Assembly: GCA_009738435.1 (NCBI GenBank)
Contig: CP046522.1
Location: forward strand, 2,077,249 to 2,141,248
Length of the DNA stretch: 64,000 nt
Direction: 5' to 3'
Source: Clostridium bovifaecis
Lineage (GTDB): Bacteria; Bacillota; Clostridia; Clostridiales; Clostridiaceae
Part shown: one piece after another, positions 26,949-37,277 of the stretch
How the letters are laid out: each line of letters opens with the position of its first letter
Numbering within the stretch: the first letter of the stretch is position 1
Notes under the pieces: generated by a model
What the model saw: the letters and a program-made list of their open reading frames with translations, nothing else
The model's database searches: none
What the model was told of the DNA's origin: nothing
Program-made: the position numbers and the translations under genes

Positions 26949-27830
26949 CTATACATATTTTAAATAGGTTCTTAGCATATCAAAGATCACTCTAATGTTT
27001 TCCTCTGCAAAGAAGAGAGAATTCAACGGCAAATAGATATCCACATTTTTCACAAGACCTTCAATTTCAACGCATCTGCCGCAAACAAATCTTCTTTTAT
27101 TTTCAGATACAATACATTGGTAACAGGGTCTTTCCCATTTATTTTGAAGATAGTAGTCTAAGGCGGAGTATAGATTAAATACAGGGTAGCCGCTTTTTAT
27201 CATGGATTTAATTGAATTTACAGCTTGTATTCGCTGCTCACTTGTTAAAGATAGATGTTCTGTACCTTTATAAGGAGTGAAAGTTAAAGGATATTGATTT
27301 TAAATTCGGAGTTTCCTTTACTAGCTTACATAAAGCTTCAATATCCTTATAGTTCATGTTATTTATAGCCATGTATACACAAATATTAGAGGAATTAGCT
27401 TTAGAAACATTATTTAAGATGGTATCAAAGGTATCACCTCTTATTAAATTATGATTTCTTTGATTCCATCAAGACTGAGAAATATTACATCAGCTTCAGG
27501 TATATCTAAATCAATAGTTCCATTTGTAACAATATTTACGATTAAAAAGCCAATTTTTTTTTGCTTCTTTAATAAGATGTCGTATTGTCTTGCTGCCATA
27601 CTTCCAGGTTAAGGTTTTGCTGCCATACTTCCAGGTTAAGGTTTCACCACCATAAAAACCTTTATTAGCCGAGTTTTAAGGTAGTTATTTATTTCATTGT
27701 AAACTTCACTGTTATTATTTATTATCTTACGTGTCCATTCTATCATCACTACTCTCAATTCATTTATGTCTTCATAATTCTCTTTTAAAACTTTACAAAC
27801 TCCGTTTTACTAAAGTATCTATCATTTTTA
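26949..27830 (-). pseudogene. Radical-SAM/SPASM-like protein, frameshifted
   Basis: The intact 3' part (26949-27203) has cysteine pairs CYQC and CGRC with an intervening VSENKRRFV, typical of a C-terminal auxiliary FeS region. Upstream frames give PNLKSISFNFHTPYKGTEHL and LSLTSEQRIQAVNSIKSM, found in HpnH-like radical-SAM proteins, and AMNYKDIEAL. A 27-base stretch CTTCCAGGTTAAGGTTT... is duplicated at about 27601-27640. The gene is broken in several places; it precedes the HemN-like fragment on the same strand, so both came from one locus. Confidence 0.6.
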
Positions 27831-27869
27831 TCCTTTATTCTATCTTATGAAGGAAAACAACTATGAAAT

Positions 27870-29130
27870 CTAAAACTATTATAAATTTGTATATACTATT
27901 TTCTTTATTTTCAGACTTACTTATCATTAATTTGAAGTTATAAGTATCATTTGTATTTTTTTCTGTTTTATATAGTGTGGAAAATATCTTTTTATAGATG
28001 CCTTTTCTTTTTCATCTTTATCTCCTACCCAACCAACAGCTTTAATAGGGTGTTATACTTACTGTCATTAAGTCTATATCTTTTGATTATTTCTATAAAC
28101 TTTTCACCCCATTCTCTATACATTCATCATCAAAATTAATAAATGTGGAGGATATGTTGCTATATTAGTATTTCCTTTAAGTTTTTCTATTCTCACCTTC
28201 CTTAATGAACATATATATTTAGCATAATTTTCTCCATATATACCATTTATATCCCACCCACATCATCATTCCCATTACCATCAAAAATACCTGATTAGGA
28301 TCACCAAACTTTTGAATAATGATTTTTTCATTATCAAAAACCTTATCAAGTAATTTCTGTTGATATTTTTTTAGTATCTTGTACTTCATCCATAAATACG
28401 TATTTGAATCTATAATTAAAATAGTTCTTTAGCTCAGGTATCTTTTTTATACATTCATTTCCTAACATAAATATATCACTATAACTTAAAATTCCTCTTT
28501 TCAGAATCATCATCTTCATTTGAAAAATACTTTTATATATAGTTTTATCCTCAGCATTACATAAATCTAGATTTAGCAACCTACATTGATTATTTTCTAT
28601 TGCTAAATCCGAAAATTTAATATTATATGGATAGAATTTCTTAGAATTTTTTCTACAGAATGCTTTAGCTTCTTTTTCAAGTAAATATATTGTTTAGCTA
28701 CTTCTTTATAATAAGTTTTATCGTCAATAACAATTACATTTTTTTTGAATGCCTTTTTATAATATGGAATTGCTAAAAACTTATCCACAAATCCATGTAT
28801 TGTTCCAAAATAATTGGGATATTTAAAAAGAACATCACTTTTCGAACCTATTCTATTTTTAATCTCATTGATTGCTACATTAGTATGTGTTAAAACACAA
28901 ATTCCTTTCCCATCATAAAAGGCATTCTATTAGCTAATATGATTAGCTTGGCTAAAAGTGTAGTAGTTTTACCACTACCTGGGCATGCTACACATCTATT
29001 GATTTATCCATGCACCTAATAATTTTTCGTCTTTCTTCTTCATCAAACTTTTCTCCATCTGATAGCAGAATTTTCTCTACCATCTCTATCTCCTCATCAG
29101 ATATAGGAGCATAACATTCTTTATTCAATA
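27870..29130 (-). pseudogene. UvrD-family helicase (GajB-like), multiply frameshifted
   Basis: Pieces in order on the minus strand: NKECYAPISDEEIEMVEKIL, ACPGSGKTTTLLAKL (Walker A), CVLTHTNVAINEIKNRIG (motif Ia), YPNYFGTIHGFVDKFL (motif Ic), ILSYSDIFMLGNE, YVFMDEVQDT (Walker B, DExQ) and IIIQKFGDPNQVF (motif III). This is a superfamily 1 UvrD-like helicase. The start is probably TTG near 29130, behind AAGGTGGGA, immediately after the OLD nuclease gene, which is the gene order of Gabija (GajA then GajB). Most frame changes fall at short T or A runs, and the C-terminal third cannot be traced. Confidence 0.7.
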
Positions 29131-31185
29131 CTCCCACCTTCTTCCTGATTTGAAGTAACATATTTAATTGCATTTATTAGGTATTTTAGATACTCATCAT
29201 TTTCAATAATACCTTTTACTTCTTCTTTATTTTCTAATAAGTTTTTAGCTAGATGCTGTGCAGCAACTGCTTTCGAAGCTGTGATTTTAATAATGGCTTG
29301 TATATTTCATACGCAATCTGCTCTTCACTATATCCACTTTCCTCAAATGCACTTATCTCTTTTATAGCTACATTTCGAAAATCCTGGAATTCTAATTTAC
29401 TTAAACATTCCCCATTATTTTTTATTTCTTTAGCAATTTTAATAGCTGCGTATAATCTATCTCGTATTTTACTTAGAGCAATATCATATTCCATAGTCCA
29501 GTTATTTGTAAATAATCTTATACTACCTTTACTATATCTATGTTCTTTACTTTTTTTAATTATTTGTTTTAATTTTGATATATCCGATTCCTTTACAATC
29601 ATATCACCTAGTTCTTTACCTAATCCTTTTGGGAAGCTAGCTAATTTATTTTCACACTTAAAAAAATCTTTTAAACCATCTTCTGACAAAAAAATCTTAT
29701 CTTTTAAACATTCAAAATTATATTTTTCCCACTTTTTCTTTAACGTACTTATATCATCAGCAAAATAAATAATATTCTTACTCTCTTCTTTATTATCTTC
29801 ATAATATTCTTCTGGTCTAACATCTAAATCAGTTACTACGGCTACTGGAATATTCATTTTCTTTTTATCTTTTCTCATAAAATATTAGAATATCTTAAAA
29901 AAGCAGTATTACCTATATTAACTATTGAAATTCCATACTTATATAAAGGCTTATCTACTATTTTAGCCAATACCGGTAACAACAAATTTTCCGCATCTCC
30001 TTCTACAAGTATAACTCCTTTAGCAAAAAATAAATTTGCTTTTGTAGCGTCTAAGAATCTCTCTAAAAACTCATAATCATTTAACCTCATATTAGTATAA
30101 TTCTGACCCATAGGAAATGCATCATTGTTTTTACATATAATCAAGCTTTCAAGCTTGACGCTCGACGCTAAAGTTATGCTATGAGTAGTTAAAATATATT
30201 GGCACCTTATTTCACTGTTTTGTAGATAGTTAATTAATCTCAACTGAGCTTGTGGATGCAAATGCGCCTCTATTTCTTCAACTAATGCAACTTTTAGGTT
30301 ATCTTTTATTTGTAAGAGCAATAACTCCATTGCTATGTATAATTCATTTAAGGAACCTAGCCCTACTTTATTTTCATCTATAGTTAAACCTAGCTTTGAT
30401 AATATAGAATTTAGATTCCCGCCAGATATATTAACTTTAGCTTCATAATTATTGTTATCATAGTCTGTACCCATAAATTCTTTTAAAGTACGGTTTAAAA
30501 ACTCTGTAATATCTTTAGCACCTTTTTCTCCATCGTTTATTTTAAATACCTCATCTTTTTCTAATTCCTCTTTTTTAAAATAATTTTCTATCTTTTCATT
30601 TGCTACTTCTAAATACTTTTCTAGAGTATGAGCTTGTTCTTTATTTTTAAAAAATATTGGATAGTTTTTAAGTATTTGTGAGAATCTCGATCTATATCCA
30701 GGTGTAAGTTCATTTTTTGCATCTCTTAAAGGTTTCAAATAAGTAACTCTTAACAAATCTCTTGCCTCAAAATAAGTATCTAACCCATCTTCACCAGCAC
30801 TGATAGTTTGAACTATTTTATTATCATCTCTTAACTTAGCTACTAGCCTTACTTTTAACTCACAATTGTTGTTTTTATCAAATGTAACCCATTCAATAAA
30901 TTTTCCTGCTTCCTCATCGTTCATATCTTTAAATATACATTCTATTTTAAGCTCCTTCTTTTTAGAGTATTTACAAAAATCATTTTCGTCTAATCTAATT
31001 GCTTCGTAATCTTGTGTTCCCAAAACACACTTTATAGCATCAATAATTGTTGTTTTTCCTCCATCATTTTCACCGACAATTAAGTTTAAACCATTTTTAA
31101 AATCTACTGATAAAGCTGGTTCATTTTCTAAATCAGCTGTGCCATACTTTCTAAAATTCCAAATATTTAGCTGTGCTAAATACAT
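29121..31185 (-). pseudogene. OLD-family ATPase-TOPRIM nuclease (GajA-like), two frameshifts
   Basis: From ATG 31185 (TTGGGGGGATAAT upstream) the first frame has Walker A GENDGGKTTIIDAI near 40, the signature-like LGSLNELYIAMELLL near 300, Walker B VALVEEIEAHLHPQAQ near 320 and TOPRIM motif FFAKGVILVEGDAENLLLP near 410. It stops at 29875 where a T4 run (29883-29886) would need one more T; frame two (29249-29878) continues with AVVTDLDVRPEE, the TOPRIM DxD. A second shift near 29270 adds QHLAKNLLENKEEVK to the true end at 29121. Total about 680 residues. OLD nucleases of this layout followed by a UvrD helicase form the Gabija anti-phage complex. Confidence 0.75.
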
Positions 31186-31335
31186 ATTATCCCCCCAAAC
31201 ATCTTTACCAAAAATATATTTTATATAAACTATTGCATATATATAATATACCATAATATAACACATGATACTATATTAGTAATTTAGAGTGTATTTAATC
31301 TTTATAGGGTGGTGGGTGGGATTAGAATTTAATTA

Positions 31336-31420
31336 TTATAGTTCTTCCTTGGACAAACCTTGCATGCCCTTGGATCACTGGAGCTTGTAATGGTTTGTCC
31401 AAGGACGCTTAGAACTATAA
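31336..31420. repeat. Inverted repeat with two stem segments
   Basis: TTATAGTTCT (31336-31345) pairs with AGAACTATAA (31411-31420), and CCTTGGACAAACC pairs with GGTTTGTCCAAGG inside it. About 85 bp in all. It could be the ends of a miniature element. It lies just upstream of the OLD nuclease promoter region. Confidence 0.5.
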
Positions 31421-31469
31421 TTGCCAATTTCATTCTTTTGGGGTTTGGGGTAGAGCCCCATTTTAAATC

Positions 31470-31598
31470 ATTCCAGCCCAACTTAGCTAAACATTAGTTT
31501 TGCGAATTAGGCATGCCCTTCAGGGCTTGTGTAATTTGCAAAACGAGTGAGATTGTTTGGCGAAGTTGGGCACTGCCACAGAGGAATACCCTGAAAAG
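31470..31598. repeat. Structured repeat, copy A (partner at 55485-55616)
   Basis: Nested palindromes: GCCCAACTTAGCTAAACA pairs with TGTTTGGCGAAGTTGGGC, TTTTGCGAA with the TTTGCAAAA part, and GCCCTTCAGGGC at the tip, then GAGGAATACCCTGAA. The reverse complement of 55485-55616 gives almost the same sequence and fold. No coding potential. It may be a non-autonomous mobile repeat or a small structured RNA. Confidence 0.75.
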
Positions 31599-31770
31599 CC
31601 CCCTGCAATAAATAATACTAACTTTAAAATTTACCTCTTCTATTCTATCTTTTCAATTATCTACTTACCTTTAATACTAATCGATTTATTATAATCTCCA
31701 AAATATCATTATAAATTAATAGACATGCTTGCCATCTATTAATCTTTACTATGCTCATGATGGATTAATT

Positions 31771-31978
31771 GAAAATGGACAAACTTAGACCTGCTTTATT
31801 TAGTAGAGGGTAATACTTATAAGTCACTAAAGGCTTTTGTATACGGAACATCTCTAAAAGCTAATGCAGGTTTAGTGTTTGTACATTTTCTATCCTATTT
31901 TATTCCAAGTGGAAGTGTGAAGCTAGTTTATTTTTTAGTGGTTTTCTAAAAAATAGAACAGCTTTTGACTTCCACTTT
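31771..31978. repeat. Two large inverted repeats left of IS66 copy 2
   Basis: First, GAAAATGGACAAAC...ACCTGC (31771-31793) pairs imperfectly with GCAGGTTTAGTGTTTGTAC (31867-31885). Second, AAGTGGAAGT (31907-31916), AGCT and TATTTTTTAG pair with CTAAAAAATA, AGCT and ACTTCCACTT (to 31977), a well-conserved multi-stem hairpin. The second looks like a terminator or mobile-element end. IS66 copy 2 inserted directly after it. Confidence 0.5.
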
Positions 31979-32065
31979 TAGGGTAAGCGTAAAAATTAAG
32001 TACCTAGATAGCATGACTTTTCATTGATAAACTTATTTCATAAGATTATTATTGGGAGGATAATT

Positions 32066-32389
32066 ATGTCTACGAAATTAGATAATGCAACATGGGAAGG
32101 ATATATCAATAAATTTGAAGCTTGTAAAGGTGAATTAACTGTGAAAGATTTTTGTATAGAAAACAAGATTTCCAAAGGCCAATTTTATTATCATAAAAGA
32201 AGGTTAGAGAAAGGAAGTTCCTCAACAGTTTTTCATTCCATTTCATTAACTAAGCAAGATAATATAGAAGAGAATATTGCTGCTTCAAAAGAAGTGAAAA
32301 TTACCGTAGGTAATGCCAATATAACTATTCCTGTTAGCGAAGCTACCTTAATTACATCAATAGTTAGGGAGTTAGCCAACAGATGCTAA
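32066..32389 (+). CDS. tnpA: IS66 accessory protein TnpA, copy 2
   Basis: Same protein as in copy 1, differing in the first 30 residues (STKLDNATWEGYINKFEAC). ATG 32066 follows GGGAGGATAATT. The helix-turn-helix ENKISKGQFYYHKRRL is intact. It overlaps tnpB by 7 bases. Confidence 0.88.
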   Translation: MSTKLDNATWEGYINKFEACKGELTVKDFCIENKISKGQFYYHKRRLEKGSSSTVFHSISLTKQDNIEENIAASKEVKITVGNANITIPVSEATLITSIVRELANRC

Positions 32390-32733
32390 ATATAGATAAG
32401 GTAGAAAAAGTCTACCTTGCCTGCGGCTACACGGATTTGAGAAAAAGTATTGATGGATTAGTTATGATAGTGGAGAATCAATTTAAGCTAGATCCTTTTG
32501 ATAAAGCACTATTTGTTTTTTGTAACAAACAAATGGATAAGTTAAAAATCCTTCATTTTGATGAAGGATTTTGGTTATATTATCATCGTTTAGAAGCTAA
32601 TCGCTTCAAATGGCCTGCTACTACGGAAGAAGCTTTAAAGGTAAATATTGAAGAATTACGTTGGCTTTTAAAAGGCTACGAAGTAAGAACAAAGTCTAAG
32701 TTTAAACCTATAAAACAAAGTAATTGTTTTTAA
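32383..32733 (+). CDS. tnpB: IS66 accessory protein TnpB, copy 2
   Basis: 116 residues with all IS66 Orf2 motifs. It differs from copy 1 by one residue (V for E in VIVENQFK). Intact. A stem-loop (AAACCCTTGGAAG...CAAGGGTTT, about 32745-32780) lies between it and tnpC in both copies, and may attenuate tnpC transcription. Confidence 0.92.
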   Translation: MLNIDKVEKVYLACGYTDLRKSIDGLVMIVENQFKLDPFDKALFVFCNKQMDKLKILHFDEGFWLYYHRLEANRFKWPATTEEALKVNIEELRWLLKGYEVRTKSKFKPIKQSNCF

Positions 32734-32822
32734 AATATATTAGCAAAACCCTTGGAAGTCCTTTATTTTCAAGGGTTTATTTGATATAATTAATATATCA
32801 AATAAATGCTGAAGAGGTAATT

Positions 32823-34444
32823 ATGGATCACGAAATTTTAACAAATGAACTTGATGAAAAAACAAAGTCATTAATTGAAAAAGTTGAAAAGATGGAAAAT
32901 GAAATTAATGAAAAAGATGAAGAAATACGAAAGCTCAAAAATGAATTAGAGTTCTTAAAAGGTGTTATATCAGGTAAAAATAGAAAGATATTTGGGGTAT
33001 CTAGTGAACAAGTAGATGCAAACCAATTATCTCTTTTTAACGAGGCTGAAAAATTTAGTGATTCAAAAGTGGAAGAACCTACTTTAGAGGAAATTACATA
33101 TAAAAGGGCTAAAAAAAGTAATTACACAGGCAAAAAAGATAATCTAGCAAACTTAGAAAGAGTTGTTATTGAGCATAAATTAGAAGGTGATGATCTTAAC
33201 TGCAAAGAATGCGGTGAAGAATTAGTTGAAATTGGAGTTAAATCTAAAAAAGAAATAATAAGATATGTTCCAGCTAAACTTATAGTTGAAGAACATGTGA
33301 TTTACAGCTACGCTTGTAAATCTTGCGAAAAAGAAACAGGCGAAAGTAATATAATTTCAGCAGAAGCTCCACAAACTATTTTTTATAATAGTATGGCTTC
33401 TAATGAATTAGTTGCTCATACTCTTGTGCTTAAATATCAACATGCTATGCCGCTTTATAGGCAGGAAACTTACTTTGATATGATGGGAGCTACTCTTTCA
33501 AGGCAAACTCTATGTAACTGGACTATGTCCGCGGCGGAAGCCTTAGAGCCAATATACAACCATATGAAAAAGGAATTACTTAATAGGAAATATATTAATG
33601 CTGATGAAACTGCTCTGAAAGTAATTAATGATAATGGCAAGGATTCTAAATCTAAAAAGTATATGTGGTTATATATGAGTAACATCAATTCAAAGCCAGT
33701 AATTTTGTACGATTATCAAAGCACTAGATCAAGCTCATGCCCTAAAAATTTCTTAGGAGATTTCAAAGGATTTCTCCAAACGGATGGTTATAATGGGTAT
33801 AACTCCGTTAGCAACGCTACGCGTGTATATTGTTTAGCCCATATAAGAAGATACTTCCACAATATAATAGTTGGCTTAAATGAAGAAGCCCTAAAAAGTT
33901 CTAGAGGAGTAATAGGGTTTAATTATTGTGAGCAAATTTATAAACTTGAAAAAGAGCTTAGAGAAGCTTATTCAAGTGATGAAAATTATTATGATATCAG
34001 ATTTAAAGTAAGAGCTGAGAAACTAGCTCCGCTTATAGATAACTTTATTGACTATGTTGAAAGAGAAATCAAAGATGCTCTTCCAAGAAGTCCTTTAGGT
34101 AAGGCACTTGATTATGCTAAAAGCATTTACCAGGATTAAAAAATGTGCTATTAGATGGTTCTTTAGAAGTGGACAATAATGCTGCTGAAAGAGCAATTAA
34201 ACCTTTTGTTATAGGTCGTAAGAACTTCCTTTTCGCCAATACTGCTAAAGGCGCAGCCTCAAGTGCTAATATTTATAGCATTGTTGAAACCGCCAAGGCT
34301 AATAAACTTGTTGTGGAAAGGTACTTAGTTCATCTATTTAATAATCTATTAAAAATAGATATATCTAATAGCGAAAGCTTAGAGGATCTTATGCCTTGGT
34401 CTAATAAGATTCCTGAAAATATGAAAATTAAAGATAGGAAATAA
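32823..34444 (+). pseudogene. tnpC: IS66 transposase TnpC, one frameshift near the end
   Basis: The reading frame is open for 438 residues through the zinc-finger-like cysteines and the catalytic ADETALKV and TDGYNGY motifs. It breaks at an A4 run near 34119-34122 (A5 in copy 1), giving a stop at 34139. The remaining 99 residues (DGSLEVDNNAAERAIKPF onward), which carry the catalytic Glu region, follow in another frame from 34145. One base would restore it. Confidence 0.9.
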
Positions 34445-34559
34445 ATTAATCCTAGTAAAGCACATTTTTGCCTTACTAGGATATTTTAATGCTATTTTTC
34501 AAATTATTAAAGATACTAAAATTTTGACGCTTACCTTTTAGGCCCAAGCCGAATATGGA

Positions 34560-34606
34560 TTAAAAAATTCTCACGATGCGCACTTTGCATGGTGAGAATT
34601 TTTTAA
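34560..34606. terminator. Bidirectional terminator right of IS66 copy 2
   Basis: TTAAAAAATTCTCAC pairs with GTGAGAATTTTTTAA across a 17-base loop, with T runs on both strands. Confidence 0.85.
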
Positions 34607-34682
34607 TTTCCGATTTATATGTTTTAGAAGCAGCAATGAAAACATGGCTGCTTCTCTTGTTATTGTTCATAAAGATATAAAT

Positions 34683-34753
34683 CCCCCGGATTTCTCCGGG
34701 GGTGCAAATGGCCTGCTGTATTACGCATTGTTAAGAGGCTCGCAGGATCTGTT
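34683..34753 (-). ncRNA. abiF-type structured RNA, downstream copy with terminator
   Basis: On the minus strand the RNA would begin ACAGATCCTGCGAGCCTC, continue with ATGCGTAA and close with CAGCAGGCC, followed by a strong terminator hairpin CCCCCGGA/TCCGGGGG (34684-34702). It shares the blocks ACAGATCCT, GAGCCTCT, ATGCGTAA and AGGCC with the RNA upstream of the gene. A TATAAT lies 7 bases before ACAG, the same spacing as in the other copy; no good -35 is seen. A conserved RNA linked to abiF genes is known from comparative genomics; assignment here is by pattern. Confidence 0.65.
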
Positions 34754-34790
34754 ATTATAATTATATTCAAATGTAGTGAATTTATACTTA

Positions 34791-35669
34791 TTATAATATA
34801 TCAATCCAATTTGATGGAAAACCTAGATTAGCTAGCTCCACAAAAGGATATCTCTTTATTGTATTTTTAAGCATACTTAAAAAGTTTGTCCATACTTTAT
34901 CATCTTTAATAAGTTTCTTAAGAATAAATATGTAGATAAATACTAAGTCATTTCTAATTCCAAGCTTTTTATCTTTATTAGATATCTTAGGCTTTATAGA
35001 CATCGGTCTATTATACAACCTTCCCCTATGGGCGCATATATTTCTTAATATTACAAGCCCATGAAGCCAATTTTGAATATAGTCATATTTAATTTCATAA
35101 TTCTCAACTGCAATTTTTTGCTTAATTTCAAATGAAGAGTTTCTATATAATCTTGACAAACTTCCGAATGATAGTAATTCTACTACAACCCATAACGGAA
35201 ACCTATTATCATACTTATCTTTATAATGTTTAATGAAAACCTCATTACTTCTATTTTCATTCTTTATAATATTATTTAGCTCATCAATAAACTGACTATA
35301 GTAATTAGCGTCCTCAAATCCATCTGAGTTTAGATATCCTATAGCTCCGTATTTTTCAGCGTGATAATATGCTATATGTGTTCTAAATGATATCTCTACA
35401 TTTTCAAGAAGATATGAAAGTAAAGTTCTTAGCTCACAGTCAAAGTTATATAATTCCATAACATTATCAAAAGTAATACCTTTATAAAAAACATCGTTTT
35501 TACGTAAAGTTAAGGTATACCCACTAATTCTATAATAATTTACATGCTGTAAAGTTTTAATTACTCTTTCTCTATCATGAATAATAAGTCCTCTATATTT
35601 TAAAATCTCTATTTGTTCTTCAAATGTCTTAAAAGGCTTAATTTCAGACACCTTAAAATCCTCCTCCAA
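34791..35669 (-). CDS. abiF: Abi_2/AbiF-family HEPN abortive-infection protein
   Basis: 292 residues of the Abi_2 (AbiD/AbiF) family. N-terminus KPFKTFEEQIEILKYRGL...VNYYRISGYTL is characteristic; the HEPN RNase motif R-x4-H is RNICAHRGRLYNR near 214-226. Family members arrest phage-infected cells, and recent work links AbiF to a small RNA that controls the toxin and to the origin of Cas13. Here RNAs lie both 5' and 3' of the gene. GGAGGAGG gives a strong start. The gene is intact, so the system may be active. Confidence 0.9.
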   Translation of the reverse strand: MEEDFKVSEIKPFKTFEEQIEILKYRGLIIHDRERVIKTLQHVNYYRISGYTLTLRKNDVFYKGITFDNVMELYNFDCELRTLLSYLLENVEISFRTHIAYYHAEKYGAIGYLNSDGFEDANYYSQFIDELNNIIKNENRSNEVFIKHYKDKYDNRFPLWVVVELLSFGSLSRLYRNSSFEIKQKIAVENYEIKYDYIQNWLHGLVILRNICAHRGRLYNRPMSIKPKISNKDKKLGIRNDLVFIYIFILKKLIKDDKVWTNFLSMLKNTIKRYPFVELANLGFPSNWIDIL

Positions 35670-35671
35670 AA

Positions 35672-35738
35672 AAACAAAAGGCCTACCAAGTTACGCATGT
35701 AATATATACATAATACAGAGGCTCGGTAGGATCTGTTA
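35672..35738 (-). ncRNA. abiF-type structured RNA, upstream copy
   Basis: Begins at ACAGATCCTACCGAGCCTC (minus strand), then about 20 AU-rich bases, ATGCGTAA, and TTGGTAGGCCTTTTGTTTTTTT. CCTACC pairs with GGTAGG, and the T run after it could end a short RNA of about 65 nucleotides or let some transcripts read into abiF, whose ribosome site follows at once. The transcription start predicted from the promoter falls on ACAGATCC. Confidence 0.75.
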
Positions 35739-35743
35739 ATTGT

Positions 35744-35772
35744 ATTATACATTCTTCTTATCTCTATGTCAA
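35744..35772 (-). promoter_or_regulatory. Consensus sigma-A promoter for the abiF RNA
   Basis: TTGACA (35767-35772) and TATAAT (35744-35749) on the minus strand are separated by exactly 17 bases. A perfect consensus promoter implies high expression, as expected for an antitoxin or guide-like RNA. Confidence 0.85.
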
Positions 35773-35892
35773 AATTATTGTATATGAAAAATACTGGCTA
35801 ATTTATACTTCCTAGTTATAGCTTTCTCTATCTAATTATAGCTTTAATTTATCTAAAAATAAAGCTGTTAACATTATAAAGTTTTATCAAAT

Positions 35893-37072
35893 CTATTCCC
35901 TTGCTTGTACAGCACTAGCTTCTCTTTCATCCAATTTAGCATTAATAATAAAATGATACACTTTAAAGTATGAATTATCTTTTTCAGGATTTCTGTGTGT
36001 TGTAACTAAAACATCAGTTATTCCATCAACTTCTTTTATTCTATCTACAACTCTAAAACATTCTTTTCCATTTAACTCAACATAAAAATTTTTTAAAATT
36101 TCCTCTCTTTTATCTAATACTGTTTGTAATCTCACTCTCTTGTTGAAAATAATAGTAAATCCAAAGGATGTATCTAAAGTCATATATCCCATCAATTGTT
36201 TTAACTGATTTTCAAAACTTCCCCATTCTTTATTTTCTCCAACTGCCACAGCCCTAAATATACCGTTTTTTAATATATACATACAAATCACATTCACCAA
36301 TTCTCTTTTTAGAAAAGCCACTTGGCATTTCTCTTGCCACAATTAAACCATGATCATTTAGTTTTTCCATTATTATGTCTCTTATATCATCACTTAATTG
36401 TGTTTCGGATGTATTCTGTAATCTTCTTGGATCCTTTTCTTTTAACTTTATAGCATTATATATAGACTTTATAATTAATTCTTCTTCCGTGCTTAGTACT
36501 TGTCTACTACTTAATTCAATCTTTTCCTTTGCATAATAGTATTCCTTTTTCTTATCATCAGGCATTAATTCTACATACTGATCTAGGTCTACATCTAGAT
36601 AATCCCGAACGTAGAAAGGATCTTTCTTATAAGCCTCTATAAAATATGATAAATTTTCATCTAAGAAATCCCAATCATCAAAAAACATAGCTCCTTTGTA
36701 TTCTTCTATATTGTTAATATCCTCAGGCATATCTCTATCATCTTCAGTTTTTATATCTTTTTCATCTATTACTTGATCAAAATCACATTCACTAACCTCT
36801 AACCACCATTCAAATAAATGAAATAAAGCATATTTTTGAATAGGTGTTAAGTTATGATAATGAAAATCCTTTGTATATTCCTCTAATTCTTGCACGACTT
36901 CTATACATCTTTCTTTATTTTTTCTAACAAGAAACTCTGGAAATATCTCTACCAAAAAAGTTTCATAGTCTAATCCTTTGCAACATTCATTAAAAAATTC
37001 AATAATATAATAAATATTTTCATTAACCTTTATTAATATATTTTTTGAAATCTTATAATTAACATTAATCAT
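35893..37072 (-). pseudogene. Possible PD-(D/E)xK nuclease-like protein, one frameshift
   Basis: Two overlapping frames form one protein of about 390 residues if one A is removed from the A6 run near 36265. The N-terminal 230 residues are helical and acidic (YVRDYLDVDLDQYVELMPDDK). Near the junction GECDLYVYIKNGIFRAVAVGENKEWG fits a nuclease core, D in strand two and E-x-K (shown in parts: GECDLYVY and AVAVGENKEWG), followed by QLKQLMGYMT. It lies upstream of the abiF unit and is probably a separate defence gene. Family not recognised; nuclease assignment is inference. Confidence 0.5.
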
Positions 37073-37277
37073 TTTAAACTCACCGCTTTTTAAATTGCTA
37101 TCATTACTAATTTTCTGTTCACTCAGTATTGAAGAAACTCTTTGAATAAATTAACGAATTGTTTATTATAACCTATAACTCTTCATTTTTTAAATAGTTA
37201 TACTATATTTCAAACTAATGAATATATTATATAATAAATAAATTTTTATAGTATCCTAAGAATTTAACAACAATATA

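Larger units (their letters stand above)
31983..34534 (+). mobile_element. IS66-family insertion sequence, copy 2, with target duplication
   Basis: 2552 bp with ends GTAAGCG...CGCTTAC. It is flanked by an exact 8-bp direct repeat CTTTTAGG (31975-31982 and 34535-34542), the usual IS66 target-site length, so this insertion is recent and undisturbed. It is about 99 % identical by eye to copy 1. Confidence 0.95.

Noticed and set aside
29253..29768. Plus-strand open frame of 171 codons
   Set aside because: Antisense to the TOPRIM part of the OLD nuclease, which has clear motifs.
34683..34753. Riboswitch for a metabolite
   Set aside because: It matches the RNA on the other side of abiF better than any riboswitch known to me, and no metabolic gene follows.
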